Shown piece after piece: positions 32,739 through 46,561 of a stretch of DNA of 64,000 nt (within the stretch, counting starts at the first letter, position 1; each line of letters begins with the position of its first letter). The stretch spans positions 45,522,201-45,586,200 of the forward strand of contig OY821774.1 in assembly GCA_963682175.1 (NCBI GenBank). The letters are read 5' to 3'. The translations under genes and the position numbers were made by a program. The stretch comes from Triglochin maritima. Lineage: Eukaryota; Streptophyta; Magnoliopsida; Alismatales; Juncaginaceae. Below the pieces are notes generated by a model. It was not told where the DNA came from. It saw only the letters and a list, made by a program, of their open reading frames with translations, and did no database searches.

Positions 32739-35544
32739 TGTAACGCCCCCGATCTCGTGGGTACGCACACTGGGAAAGACTACAAGTGTCGCGATCAGAG
32801 ACCTCCGCGAAGACCGAAGGAGTTACAAAAGATAGACCAACAACGACTCGACAATACGTAGAGAGATCATACATGGATAAACTAACATAAAACATGACTG
32901 AAAAGTGAGAGATTATCCATATATGGTAACAAGGTCAAATACATTACATCGAGTTGAAAAGGGAAATACATCATAAACAATGCGGAAGCAAAAGACAAAC
33001 TGAAGAATCTGGTCGACGTGTCCCTCGTGTACAGAATCTTCGACTACTCGTCTAGTCTACCCTGTAGGAATCTAAGTACCTGCAAGCACCGCATCAATAT
33101 ATGCGTGAGTTTTCTATAAAGAAAATCCAGTATGACCCTGACCCAATCAAAGTTATATGGAAGAATGCATGCAATCTATCTAAGACAAAAGCATCCGAAA
33201 CAGAAACAGAAAAACACATAATGCAACAGAAGGCTACGACTTCATAAGCCGTGCTGGTCGGGTGCACCCGAATCATTCCTCAATAGGAACCAAAACACCA
33301 ACCTCGCTGGTCAAAGACGGTCACTCGACAGTGACCCACCGCTCGGCACAAAGCGGTGCGCCGGATAAGTGTCCCAATTCGCGGCAAGTGACCTACATGG
33401 TGCCATCGCGAACTTGGGAATACCTACCCTGAGACAGAATGGCAGCGCGCCTGCCCAAGACTTATCTTACGCCTGGCCTCCCAACGTGAAGGTCTTATGC
33501 GAATGACCTCTCTAGCTAGAGGACCCACTCGTGGCCCGTCGGCCCAAAAACAGAATGTGCCCAGAATTATTAATCAGATTAAATGCGATGCAAGCTACTT
33601 AAGCATCTAAAATCTAATGCATCTACAGTGTATGGAATGAGCTCAAGGAAAGGTATCCGGATACCCTCCTAACAGCCCCCAAACAAATCAAATCAGAACA
33701 TCCCAATCAGAAATCAAATGAAACTCACAACAGGAAGCAATCATAACCGGATCAGCAAATCAAGATAATAGATAATCGAGTCATCTACGGGTCATGATAA
33801 GGATGTTAAAAGGTCTGATATCCTAAGGGTCATACATAACCATATCATAACACATCACTTCAGTAACATATAGACTTGAGATACGCAATAGAATGATGCA
33901 TTACAACTAGATATATCAAAATCAAACTCCACAATAATCGGTAGCATGCATCCTTAATTTCAGAGTTTATATGCGATGATAACTGAAATCTCAGAGCTGA
34001 TCAGAGCTGACATGGGTATGTATTACATATATATTAGTAGGATAATGATGTTGGAACATGCATAAAATATCAGTAGACGATATAGATCTCTAAACTAGCA
34101 TACATGCATGCAACGGGTTAATATGTTGCTTTAGAACATGACACGATCAGCACATGATATGAAAGAGCCCGTTTACATTCATAACTGCATGCATGACTAC
34201 AACATCAGGAATACACACACATCCGATCATATAACCACGTTATATCTGCTACTGAAACACAACAAGTCATATAAAGCAAAACACATTCAACACATAGAGC
34301 ACGATAACTAACAAAAGACAAGCTAACAAGTTCAATCGACTCAAACATATGCATGAGCCCTTGACCACTCCAACCCACGTGCTTAGAGTATCCCTCTCAG
34401 GCCGTCTATGATGGGAGAGGATCAGTAGAGATCCATCCAAGCAGCTCAACCCAACAATCGAGCAAGCTGTTGCACATGGTGCACTAACCGCATGGCTAGC
34501 CCATTCAAGTGCATGCTGCTCAGACCGAGCTAGCCCATCAAGATCCCCTTCACCCTTATCATCCCTAGGTTTGTTCCACACCTTTTCCTGACCTTTTCCA
34601 CCATCTAGAAGAGCTGGACCAGCCATCCGATCCAAACAAAGAGTCAAAAGGGTTGAAGACAAATCCTAGTCGGATCTTGTGTGCACCAGCCACACCCAAC
34701 CAATCCGTGCCCACCCCAAAACTCAGCCCAGAAGAAACCTCATCACTCCTGATCGGACCTCACCGGAGCTCACTGGAACCCCGGTCCCTCTGGCTTCCCC
34801 ACAGCCAGCCCCATCTAGCGCATGCTCCATGCGCACGCTAGAAGGGAACTCGGTTGTTGGTGCAACTGATTGCACCAACCACCAACATGGTGCTGGCTGG
34901 ACCTCCAGCCAACACCCCCTCCCATACAACTCTTCAAGGGTCAGGAGCATACCTGAATTCACGAAAAACTTTGCCCGAGATTACCGGAGATCAGCCCACC
35001 CAGATCTTCGTCTAGTTGCTCCCAGAAGATGCACTCTAGCTTGCTCCACTTGACTCGTCGAAGCTCTAACCACTAGCACACCGGAGAGGGAGATGGAGAG
35101 GGTCTGAATTTCGTGGGTGAGGGAGTGAGAGGGTAGGGATGGCTTGGGTTGAGGGGGTTTTGTTTGCAAACAATCCTCCAACTTCCATAGGCTTCATGGC
35201 TATTCAAGTCACATTAAGGCATGCCAAAATGGCACCATTCGAAAGGCATCCAAAAGCCACGAAAATGCACATCCAAACCCTAATGCAACCCTTCCAATTC
35301 CATGCCACTTAACCACGGTTTTAGTCCAAAACCGACCCTACACTCACTCGGGCCCAAATTGAGTCGATCGAGTCAAACAACCGCGGACTCGTCCGATGTG
35401 TCGCACCCGATCGACCAACGAGAAATCTGATCAAATCTACTCAAACAAGCATGCCATAACACAATTTGACATTCCAAGAAGTCAATTATGCCTAACCGCG
35501 GAGAGTGGACTTATTATTATTATAGCAGGAGAGCGGGTCTTACA
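32739..35544. mobile_element. Solo LTR of a large LTR retrotransposon (2806 bp), target duplication TATAG
   Basis: It starts TGTAACGCCCCCGATC and ends GCGGGTCTTACA. The perfect 5-bp duplication TATAG is at 32734-32738 and 35545-35549, and removing the element restores a satellite monomer. TGTAAC(G/A)CCCC…TTACA ends are typical of plant Ty3-type LTRs. There is no internal repeat of the ends and no coding region, so I read it as a solo LTR, with a structurally complete non-coding element as the alternative. Confidence 0.82.
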
Positions 35545-36973
35545 TATAGACTTCAAATTTGATTGAAAAAAGAAAATTTTAAATCTCCCTCCTCACACAT
35601 ATATGTTTAACATTTTCATCTTAAGATATTGATTAATATCATTAGACATCTCAAAAAAATGACAAATATTAAGAATTTTAAAAATTGAATGTTTTTATCA
35701 AATTTCGTGAGCTCTATTTTGAGTTTCACCGAAAACAATAAAATCTAAGGATCTTTCGATAAAAAACATGTGTTAAACTTTTTCATCTTAAACATTGATT
35801 ACTATCATTAGACTCTCAAATCATTACATGATATCACGAATTTTACAAAAAACGTAATGTTTCTATTGACTTTTGTGTGTTATATACTCTTTGGGTTTTA
35901 TGGATAATGTAAAATTTAAATATCTCTTTTCATACAATTTGTTAATCGTTTTCAACTTAAAATATTGATTAGTATCATTGAACCTCGAAAAATAATATAG
36001 CATTATGAATTTTTAAAACTGGATGTGTTTATCAAATTACGAGAGTAATAGACTTTATGGTTTTATCGATAAATGTAAAATCTAGATATCTTTGTTAACA
36101 AACATATGTTTAAGTTTTTCATCTAAAATATTCATTAGTGGCATCAAACCTCTCAAAAAATGAAGAAATATTGAAAATTTAAAAGTACAATGTTTTTATC
36201 AAATTTCGTGAGCTATCTATCCTATGAGATTTAACGAAAACAATACATCTAAATATCTTTAGATAGGCTCCTATGTTCAACCTTTTCATCTTAAAATATT
36301 GAACAATAACATTTAATATACTAATCAGATTAGCCTTTGGATCTTGTCGATAAATAAGTAAAATCTAAAAATCTCTCTTCATCTGCATATGTACAACACT
36401 TTTTCCAAATTTCGTGACTTGTAGCTTTTGGATTTTGTCTATAAATGCAAAATCCAAATCTCCCTCTGACAAATAGGTTAACATTTTCGTCTTAAGATAT
36501 TCATTGGTATCATTATACCTATCAAAAAAACGAAGAAATATTAAGAATTGTAAAAAACCAATGTTTTGTCAAATTTTGTGAGCCAATAAAATCCAAGGAT
36601 ATTCTTTCGTTCCACATGTGTTAAACCTTTTTATCTTAAAACATTGATTACTGTCATTAGACTTCTAAAATCATGACATAATATCATGAATTTAAAAAAC
36701 TCATTATTTTTATTAATTTTTGTGGGTTATACTCTTTGGGTTTTATAGATAATGTAAAAATCTAAATATTTCTTCAAACACATATGTACATATGTTTAAC
36801 ACTTTCATCCTAAAATATTAATGAGTATCGTTTTTAAAATATTAAGAATTTTAAAATACATTGTTTTTATCAATATTTTTGAGTCACCTTTAAGTTTTGG
36901 CGAAAGCAATAAAAACTAAATATCTTCCGAGAGACACACCTGTTCACCTTTTTCATCTTAAAATAATGATTAG
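35545..36973. repeat. Diverged satellite, segment 2
   Basis: It continues the interrupted D-type monomer and repeats the order seen in segment 1: D (35560), A (35720), B with TATGGATAATG (35890), C with CTAGATATCTTTGTTAACA (36080), A variant (36220). Near 36310-36330 it carries the short foreign junction CATTTAATATACTAATCAGA that recurs at 41310 and 54118. Confidence 0.8.
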
Positions 36974-37520
36974 TAGGGGTGTAAACGAGCCTAAACGAGC
37001 CGAGCCCACGGTGTTTGAACTTGGCTCGTTTAATAAACGAGCCGAGCTCGGGCTTGTCTCGTTTAATAAACGAGCCAGATGTCATGTTTGGGCTTGACTC
37101 GTTTATTAAATGAGCCGAGCTCGAGCTTGGCTCGTTTGCTCGTTTAAAATTTTTAACAAGTTTTTGAGCCCATTTAAGCTTGTTTAAGGCTTGATTAACT
37201 TGTTGTAAAATATAATAATTACATTTTATAAATATCGTTAGCATATAAATGGATAATTTTATAAATTATATGTTCTACTTTTAGGTAATTGAGATATAGA
37301 AAATAATATGTTTATTTGTGACATATATGTAATATGTGTATAAACTTAAACGAGCTCTTATCGAGCTAACCGAGCCGAGCTAGGGATTGACTCGTTTATT
37401 AAACGAGCAGATTTTGATGTTTGAGCTTGACTCGTTTAATAAATGAACCGAGCTCGAGTCGAGCTTTATCGAGCCGAGCTTGAGCGAGCTCACGAGCTCG
37501 AGCAGAATTTGACAGCCCTA
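36974..37520. mobile_element. hAT-type non-autonomous element built of ACGAGCCGAGCTCG words (547 bp)
   Basis: Perfect 8-bp target duplication ATGATTAG (36966-36973 and 37521-37528). The ends are TAGGGGTGTAAACG and, reversed, TAGGGCTGTCAAATT. Both arms are made of TTTAATAAACGAGCCGAGCTCG-type words, and the centre (37140-37350) is AT-rich. Excision in silico restores a satellite monomer. Confidence 0.9.
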
Positions 37521-37738
37521 ATGATTAGTATCTTCAGACCTTTAAATGATGACATAATATCATGAATTTGAAACCCTTACTGTTTTTATCAAAATTTGCG
37601 TGTTATATCCTTTGAGTTTTATCGATAATGTAGAACTTTACACACATATGTTTAACATTTTCATTTAAAATATTCCATACGTTGTATTATTATGGTCCTC
37701 TAAAAATGATGAAATATTTTGAGTTTTAAAAACTAAGT

Positions 37739-40700
37739 ACAACAACAACAAGAAAGTCTTTTATCTCAAAACTAGTTGGGTAGACTAGAAATGAAACTCT
37801 AAGGAGTCACGGTTCAGGCACGTGAATCACATTCCTACACGCGTTTCTATCCAATGCAAATTCTCGAAGAACATTCCAATTTTTTAAATCTCTTTTGACC
37901 GCTTACTTCCAAGTCAATCGTGGTCCACCTCTTCCTCTTTTTATGTCTTCAATCTGATTCAATACCCCTCTTCTTATAGATGTCTCCATAGGTTTTCTTT
38001 GTACATGTCCAGACCATCTCAGTCGGTGTTGGATAACTTTATCTTCCATTGGAGTAATTCCAACTCTCTCACGAATGTCTTCATTTCTAATCTGATCTAT
38101 TCGCGTATGACCACACATCCACTTCAACATCCTCATTTCAGATACACTCATCTTTTGTATATGTTGTATTTTAGTGACCCAACATTCCGTAATATATAGC
38201 ATTGCAGGTCTTATCGCGGTCCTATAAAATTTTCCTTTTAACTTAAGTGGAATTTTCTTGTCACATAAGACACCTGAGGCTTGTCGCCATTTCATCCATC
38301 CTGCTCTAAATTTATGGTTAACATCTTCATCGATCTCCTCATCTTTTGAAGTATTGATCCAAGATATCTAAAGATATCTTTTCTACGCACAACTTGTCCA
38401 TCTAATATAATCTCATCTTCATCGGTATTAACGGTACATCAACACTTCATATATTCAGTTTTAGATCTACTTAGTTTAAAACCTATTGTTTCTAAAGTAT
38501 TTCTCCACCACTCTAGTTTTCTCTCCACACCTACCATACTCTCATCAATTAATACTACATCATCCGCAAAAAGCATACACCATGGAACCTCACATTGTAT
38601 GTCTTTTGTCACCTCGTCCATTACTAAAGCAAAGAGATATGGACTTAAAGCTGAACCCCGATAAAGTCCAATCTTAATCGGAAAAGCTTTAGTCACACCA
38701 TCACAAATTCTAATGCTAGTTTCAACTCCTTCGTACACATCTTTACTTAAATTCACATATCTTGTTGATACATTCTTCTTCTCTAGGGCCCACCACATCA
38801 CATTTCTTGGAACTCTATCATGTTCCTTTTCTAAATCAATAAAAATCATGTGTAGATCTTTCTTTTGTTCTCTATACCTCTCCATAAGTTGTCTAATAAG
38901 AAATATGACATCTATCGTTGACCTTCCAAGCATGAAACCAAATTGATTATCTCTAACACATGTCTCTTTTCTTAGACGATGCTCAATTACTCTTTCCCAC
39001 AATTTCATAGTATGACACGTGAGCTTGATACCTCTATAGTTAGTACAACTTTGAATATCCCCTTTATTCTTGTAAATTGGCACCAAAGTACTCATTTGGT
39101 ATTTTTCTCTCTCTCAAAGATACCACTAAACAGTTTAGTTAACCATGTTACTACTTTATCCCAAGACATTTCCACACCTCAATCAGGATCTCGTCTGGTC
39201 CTAAAGTCTTACCAACTTTCATCCTTTTTAAGGTTTCCTTAACCTCAACTTCTCTTATCCTCCGTACAAATCGTCTATTAGATTCCTCAATTTTATCATC
39301 CACTTCAAAAATGTCGCTATTACTTTCTTCATGGAACAACTTATCAAAATACCATCTCCACCTTTCCTTGATATCCTCCGCCTTAACTAAAATGTTATTA
39401 TTATTATCTTTAATGCATTTAACTTGATTAAGGTCTCTAGTTTTCTTCTCTCTTATTTTAACCAACTTATATATTCCAACATCTCCCTCATTTGATCCCA
39501 ACTTTTTGTATAAATTCTCATAAGCAACCCCTCTAGCATGTCTTACTGCTTTCTTAGTTTTTTTATTAGCCAACCTATACTCTTCTAAGTTAGTTTAATT
39601 TTTATCTTTAAACCACATCTTATAACATTCTTTCTTAGTTTTAATTGTCTGTTGTACATCATCATTCCACCACCACGTGTCTCTCGAATCTATTCTACCT
39701 CATCTACTCTCCCCACAAACTTCTTTAGCCACTCGTCGAATGTAAGATGACATACTCTCCCACCTACTATTAGTGTCTCCTACAACATCCCAATGTCCCT
39801 CTGCCATAAGTCTATCCCTAAATCTCATACATTTTTCTCCTTTAAGATTCCACCACTTAATCTTTATTACACTTATTTCGTACCACACCAATACGAAAGC
39901 GAAAGTTCACTACTACCAACTTATGTCGAGTCACCACACACTCTCCAGGTATTATCTTACAATCTATACAAGATCCTCGATCATCTTTTCGAGTAAGCAC
40001 AAAATCAATTTGACTCCGATGTTGACCACTATGTGATTAAACGAGATTCTCTTTTCCTAAAAAAAGTATTTTCTACCATGAGGTCATATGCTACAGCGAA
40101 ATTCAGAAAATCTACTCATTCTTGGTTCCTAATACCAAACCTAAACCCTCCATGGATACGTTCAAATCATTCGCTATCTTTACCAACATGACCGTTAAAA
40201 TCTCCTCCAATACAAAGTTTCTCACTACTAGGAATCTCTCTCACCATAATATCAAGGTCATCCCGAAACTGTTTCTTCCCTGTTTTGCTCAAACCTACTT
40301 GTGGGGCATATGCGCTAATGACATTCAAAATCAGTTTTTCGATAACTAACTTAATCAAAATTATTCGATCACCTTGCCTTTTAACCTCTACCACCTCATC
40401 TCTTAGGCTCTTATCTACTAAGATTCCTACTCCATTTTTGTTTCTATATTTTCCACTATACCATAACTTAAACCATGTATTTTTAACTTCTTTAGCTTTT
40501 TCACCTACCCATTTGGTCTCCTGAACACAAAGAATATTGACTTTTCTCTTGTTGATCACATCCACTAACTCTCTCAACTTCCATGTTAAAGATTCAACAT
40601 TCCAACTACTTATGTGTATCCTACTATCCTCAACTACCTTCCTTACTCCTTGCACCCGTTGAGTAAAGTACGAGGACCCTAACTCCTTGTGCACTACATC

Positions 40701-40987
40701 CGGGTGCCGATTCAGTGTGCCACTAAGGCGGTGGTGTCCCTCGACTAGCTTCCTTATCGCTAGCACCCATCGAGAATGATGCGTAGACCCTTGCTAACTT
40801 TGAATCACTACATCCGGGACCCGATGTAGCACGTCGCTAAGAGGGTGACATCCCAAACACGATTTTCTTTTAAGTTTCATTTCCATGGGAGTAACTAAGG
40901 TTTTACGCTGGCTCGCAACATCTATCGCAACCCTATTCCTTTATCCTCGCTTGGGATAGGCTATGTACACGTACATAGGCGAAGTTT
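37739..40987 (-). mobile_element. RTE-type non-LTR retrotransposon (LINE) inserted in the satellite
   Basis: It is read on the minus strand: 5' end near 40987, 3' end at an ACAACAACAACAAG stretch at 37739 (GTTGTTGTTGT tail on the coding strand). AAGT occurs at both borders but is too short to prove a duplication. Satellite monomer sequence continues across the insertion (AAAAACTAAGT | TTTTTTTATTATC). Confidence 0.82.
37900..40790 (-). pseudogene. RTE LINE polyprotein: endonuclease and reverse transcriptase, broken
   Basis: The endonuclease (EEP family) lies at 40640-40167: ISSWNVESLTWKLRELVDVI, ILCVQETKWVG, ISAYAPQVGL, and CIGGDFNGHVG with the catalytic Asp and His region. The linker is at 39900-39151. 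The RT is at 39095-38439: YRGIKLTCHTMKLWERVIEHR, FIDLEKEHDRVPR, and MLFADDVVLID with the FADD catalytic pair. The C-terminal part is at 38295-37903 (AMLYITECWVTKIQHIQKM, HRLRWSGHVQRKP). The pieces are in different frames with stops between, so it is dead. The domain order and RT wording are those of plant RTE elements. Confidence 0.9.
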
Positions 40988-42479
40988 TTTTATTATCAAA
41001 TTTCTTAAGTTATAGTATTTGGGCTTCTCGAAAACAATAAATTTAAATTATAAATGTTTTTCACTAGACACATGTGTTCAATATTTTCATCTTAAAATTC
41101 ATTAGTAGTATTGAACCCTTGAGAAATGAAGAAAAAGTTGAATGTTTTTATATAATTATGTAACATGTAAGTTTAACACGAAAGAAAATTAAAAATAACA
41201 CTCCCTTTTGTGCTTGGGGAAAATCCAACATGAAAACAGATACAATACAAAACAAACAACTTAATGAAAACACTCCAGGCCTTGTATGCAAAGAAAGACA
41301 TTTATTCATTTAATATACTAATGAGACTATGATTAAATTTAAGCATCCTTTAATAGACATTTATTAAACTTTTCCATCTAAAACATTGATTAGTATCGTT
41401 AGACCTCCCAAATCATGAAATAATATCATGAATTTTAAAAACTCATTTTTTTATTATCTAATTTCGTTTGTTACGGTTACACTCTTTGGGTTTTATTAAT
41501 AATGTAAAAATATAAATATATCTCTTCACACACATAAGTACATATGTTTAACACTTTCATAATAGAATATTCATATGTATCATTAGACCTTCAAAAAAAT
41601 GAAGAAATAATAATAAGATTTTTTTTGAAACAATCATGTAAAAATAAAAAAAATTGGAAGAATTTAAGTCTGAAAGACTTATTTGGTAAAAATGCATCTT
41701 AAAAATGACACATTTAATGACGTTTTCATTCACCACATGTGACCTTTTTTCTTTTTCTGAAAAACAACATCTTTCAGAAAAAGTTTGTTTTTGCATCCTA
41801 CAAATTAAGAGTCAACATTAATACATAAAAGACCAAAAAACACTAAAAGTGAAAACAATAATATGTCGTACATTAATACCACCAAAGGAAAATTTCCACC
41901 TCAATTTATGCTACAAAATAAAGATCTTAATGATTCGGAGATGCTAAGACATCTAGTCAAAGGCAAAATTTCTATACAAAATTACGTGATACAAATTAAA
42001 GACCTAAATTTTATGTTTACACCTTTAATAATAATTAAATAAAGATTTAAATATGAGGCAAAAAGTGTATACAAAAAAAGACACATTACAATTTTCCTTG
42101 TTATTTTTTGTTTGTTTAAAATTTGAGTTTTGAATTTGAGTTTTATTTGTTATTTTTGGCAAATTTTGTGTTGTTTTTTTGTTGGGAATTTTGATTTCAT
42201 GATCGTTCATGATTTTAAAATTTATTAATATCCTTAGACCTCACAGATAATGACATATAACATAAATTTTAAAATTCATTATCTATATCAAATTTTGTGT
42301 GTTATATCTTTTTAGTTTTATCAATAAATGTAAAATAATGTAAAATCTAAATATCTCTCTTCAATATATTTAACAATTTCAACTTAAAATATTGATTAGT
42401 ATCATCAAACCATGAAAAATGACATAATTTCATGATTTTTCAAAACTGAATGTATTTATTAAATTATGTGAGTAATATT

Positions 42480-42717
42480 CCCCTTTCCTTTGGGTGGCGG
42501 ATACAGGAGCTGCACTGCATGGGACACCAGATCAATCTGCAATTCCCACGAGAGTGAGACGCATAGGAGCCAACAACTGGACCAGAGAGAAGCTACACTA
42601 AAAGCTCAGCATCAAAAGATGCTGGAAAAGGAGCTACTAGCTAAACATGGCACAAGCTCATCTGTAACAACTAGAAAGGTTACTCAAAGAAGTAGCTACC
42701 CTGAGCTAAACAGATAG
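42480..42717 (+). other. Short coding-like insert in the satellite, origin unknown
   Basis: A GC-richer piece of about 235 bp has one open frame from 42490 to 42717 ending at a stop. Its C-terminal half reads like a Gln/Lys-rich helix (QQLDQREATLKAQHQKML, EKELLAKHGTSSS). It is unlike the AT-rich satellite on both sides, which resumes at 42718. I see no terminal repeats or target duplication. It may be a transduced or filler exon fragment; the parent gene is not recognised. Confidence 0.45.
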
Positions 42718-43119
42718 TGTTTGAGTTTTATCGATAAATGCAAAATCAAGATATCTTTGTTTACAAACATTTGTTTAAAATTTCCATCAAAAACTATCCA
42801 TTGGTATCATTAAATCTCTAAAAAACGACAAAATATTAAAAATAATAATTCAAAATATAATATTTTTATCAAATTTCGTGAGCTATAATATTTGAGATTT
42901 AGCGAAAACAATACAATCTAAATATCTTTCCATGCGCACATTCGTTCAACCTTTTCATATTAAAATATGAAGTAGTATCGTTAGACCTCTCAAATGATGA
43001 CACAATATTTCTTGTGTTATAGCCATTGGGTTTATCGGTAAATTTATAATCTAAATATGTTTCTTTAGCTAACTTGGTGTAACATTTTAACATGAAAACC
43101 TCATTGGTATCATTAAACC

Positions 43120-43182
43120 TAGGAGTGAGCATCGGTCCGGACTCGTACCATCTCCAAGGTCTGGATAGAAGATCAGACTGAA
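43120..43182. mobile_element. Truncated hAT-type element of the CCGGTCCGG family
   Basis: TAGGAGTGAGCATCGGTCCGG matches the left end of the element at 23106-23366 (TAGGGGAGAGCATTGACCGG), followed by GGTCTGG and TGAACCCAGATC words. The right end and target duplication are missing. Confidence 0.55.
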
Positions 43183-45442
43183 CCCAGATCAAAACTATAT
43201 GTCTTTATTAAATTATGTGAGTAATAAACAGCCTTTGGAATTTATTGATAAATGTAAAATCTAGATACCTTTGTTTACAAACATATGTTTAAGATTTCCA
43301 TTAAAAAAATACTAGTACCATTTGACCGCCCAAAATATGAAGAAATATTGGAAATTTTAAAATACAATGTTTTTATGAAATTTCATGAGCTGAAGCATTT
43401 GAGATTTAACGATAACAATACAAATCTAAATATCTTTCGTTAGACACTTGTGTTAACATTTTCATCTTAAAATAACGATGAGTATAATTACATCTCTAAA
43501 GACTAAGAAATATTATCATTTTTAAAAACTGAGTTTTTTTCCTTTCAAATTTCGTTTCATCTTAAAATAATGATTAGTATCATTATAGCTCTAAAAACGA
43601 AGAAATATTATCATTTTAAAAAATAAGTGTTTTTTTTCAAAATTTCGTGAGTTCTAGTCTTTGAATTTTATCAGTAAATGAAAAATCTAAATCTCTCTCT
43701 TCTAACACATTTGTATAACATTTTAATCTTAAAATTATTATTAGTATCATAGACCTGTCAAAAATATATATCGATAAATTAAGAATTTTAAAACTAGTTG
43801 TATTGATCAAATTTCGTGAACTAGGTGTTTTACCGGAACTATATAACTTTTGAGTTTTACCGGAAACAATTAAACTAGGTGTTTTAATCAATTTCGTGAA
43901 CTATATAGAACTATTTCATCTTAAAACATTAATTAGTATCACTAGACCTCCCAAATAGTGCCCTGATATCATGAATTTTTAATTTTTCATGTTTTAATCA
44001 AATTTCGTATGTTATAGCCTCTGGGTTTTTTCGATGACTGTAAATCTAAATATCTTTCTTTACACAACTTTATTTAACATTTCTGTTTAAAAAAATTCTT
44101 TGGTATTATTGCACCTCTAAAAAATGAAGAAATATTCTGACTTTTAAAACCTGATTTTTTTCTTCTTTCAAATTTCGTAATTCTTTGGATTTTATCGATA
44201 AATGCAAAATTTAAATCTCCCTCTTCACACACATATGTTTAACATTTTCATCTTAAAATATTCATTAGTATCGTTAGACATCTCAAAAATAACAAAATAT
44301 TAAGAATTTTAAAAACTTAGTATTTTAATCAAATTTCTTAAGGTATTTTTCGTAAGCCTTTGTGTTTTTCGAAAACAATAGAATCTAGGGATTTTTCGAT
44401 AGACACATTTGTTAAACTTTTTTATCTACGTTAATTAGTATCATTAGACCTCAAAAATCATGAGATAATAACTTCTATTTTAAGAACTTACTGTTGTTAT
44501 CAAATTTTGTGTGTTATATTGTTTGGGTTTTATCAATAATGTAGAACTTAATATCTTTCATTACACACATATGTTTAACATCTCCATATTTATATTTTGT
44601 ACACAATATCATTACAACTCTCAAAAATGAAGAAATATCTAAACAAAGTGTTTTTATCAAATTTCTTACGTTATAACCTTTGAGTTTCTCGAAAATAATA
44701 AAATATAAATGTCATTTGATAGACACATGTGTTCAACCTTTTCATCTTAAAATATTCGTTACTATTAGTAAACCTCTCAAAGAAGAATAAAATATAAACA
44801 ATTTAAAAAATTGAGTGTTTTTATCAAATTTCATGAGATATATAGCCTTTGAGTTTTCCCGAAAACAATAAAATCTAAGAGCACCCTTAACGGGTGCTCT
44901 TTACTCGGGCGCCCGAGTTGCCCTCCCTTAACGGGAGGGCGCGCCCTGGGCGCCTGAGCGGGGGGCCACGTGGCCCCTTATTGGTCCCGATTTTTGTTTT
45001 GTTTTGTTTTTGTTTTAAAGAAAAAAGATTATTTATATATAATTAGGATAATGTATTAATTAGGTAAATTGAATTAAATTCATTAGGTTTTGAAAATTAA
45101 TTGAAAAAATATTTTATGATTAATTAACTTTTTTTGATTTATTTAGATAAAAGTAAAATTAAAAAATCATAAACAAAATAAGAAATAGTAGTACAATACT
45201 CATACACTTCGGAAACAAAATACAATACAAATACAGAATACGAAATACAACAGAAATAAGGAAAGGAAAGATAGTCCTCCTACGGATACGAAATTTAAAC
45301 TAACACAATACTGATAAACTACAACAGACATATTGATATTACAAATGAAAACATGAGCACCTACAGATATTCTTGTGCTTAGCCCACTCCTTGAGTTCTG
45401 CAAGTGTTTCTTTATCGAATTCGTCCTTGTTTTCCTTCTTGA

Positions 45443-46561
45443 TTAGAGCAAATAGGACATCAAGTTTCTTGCTGTTGAGTTCCCTTTGGAAATTCGCCTC
45501 AGCTTCGATGCTTCGATGCGTTTCCTCTCCACCCGTTCTTCGTAACGCAAGTATTTTTCCTCTTTCACTTTTGCGCTATATTCAATTTGTTTCCCCAGTT
45601 CTAACATATCAGGATCAAGTGGTGGCTGAAATGATTGTTTCCCCTTCTTTTTTTTAGCTTTTTTAACACCTTTAGGACGAAGACATGTTTCGAACACCAT
45701 TCATCTGTTGACGGTGTTGCGTGACTCTCATCGTCGTCGATGCCTTTTCTTTTCCCGTTGCTAAAACTCTCCGGACTTTCTACAACGACGTTTCCGGTGG
45801 GAAGTCCAAGCGCAACAGACTCCCATTTAGGGTACCTGCGTAACAAAAGCTACACATGCATGTACTGAAATTTGGCGTTGTGTGTTCGTTCGTAGATGGT
45901 GTGCGCATCATGGATGACATCGTCCTCATTGTAACCACTTCTCTTCCTTCGGATCGCCTGGTCGAAGCAACCGACCCATTGGTTCACAGATGGCGATGTA
46001 CGCCTCCATCGCCCCTTCAATGATTCATCGTTACTCTCTACTGCACATGGCTCGCCCGAGTCATTGAAGATGCACTCCACACGTCTTCAGAAGGACTTCA
46101 TTTTTTGGTTTGTCCCAACCACATCATCGCCACTTACAGCAATGTAAGCCGAGACGAGTCGTTGATCCTCTTGTGTGGACCACAATTTTTGCGACCTCGT
46201 CGTCGCGGTTTTGCGTGTTCCCTTACGACTTGTAGGTTGAACGACATTTTCGTCATTCACATCAGGTGTGCCCACTACTTTCACCACTTAGGAGGCAAGT
46301 ATACATACCCATTGGGAATTGGGTTTGCCCTTCTTCCTGAGTTGGCGGTTGGTATTGATTGTGCGGGTAGAACCCTGGGTGTGGGAAAAATTGGTTTTGG
46401 TGGGACGGGTGGAACCCTGGTTGTGGGGTAAATTGGCTTTGGTATAACATGTGGAATTCTGGTTGTGGAACATTTTGGTAGGGGAAAAAGTGTTGGGTTG
46501 GGGGTGGACGACGTGGAGATCGTCGGTACTCTGGTGAACCATTGTCTTCTGAAGAGGACAT
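45443..46561 (-). pseudogene. Harbinger element 2 ORF1 (Myb/SANT-like accessory protein), frame-shifted
   Basis: The start MSSSEDNGSPEYRRSPRRPP is at 46561. A Pro/Gln/Phe-rich repeat leader follows (HPSHQNQFFPHPGFYPHNQY). After a frame change near 46300 comes the trihelix-like domain: KLWSTQEDQRLVSAYIAVSG, VGTNQKMKSF, then GRWRRTSPSVNQWVGCFDQA, RSGYNEDDVIHDAHTIYE and KFQYMHVWLLLRRYPKWESV. The C-terminal coiled-coil-like part is AKVKEEKYLRYEERVERKR. Stops at two or more places. GTATGT near 46308 could be an intron donor, but the gap seems too short. It is the better preserved of the two ORF1 copies. Confidence 0.82.

Larger units (their letters stand above)
40988..44878. repeat. Diverged satellite, segment 3
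   Basis: About 20 monomers of ~165-180 bp. Non-satellite pieces inside it are the block 41170-41345 (shared with 51180-51300 plus 54115-54150), an AT-rich stretch 41590-42210 without clear monomers, the coding-like insert 42480-42717, and an hAT remnant at 43120-43182. D, A and B types follow one another again at 44110-44560. Confidence 0.75.

Noticed and set aside
34267..35181. Overlapping reading frames on both strands inside the 2.8-kb solo LTR
   Set aside because: The target duplication defines one LTR around them; no homology, and frames conflict on both strands.
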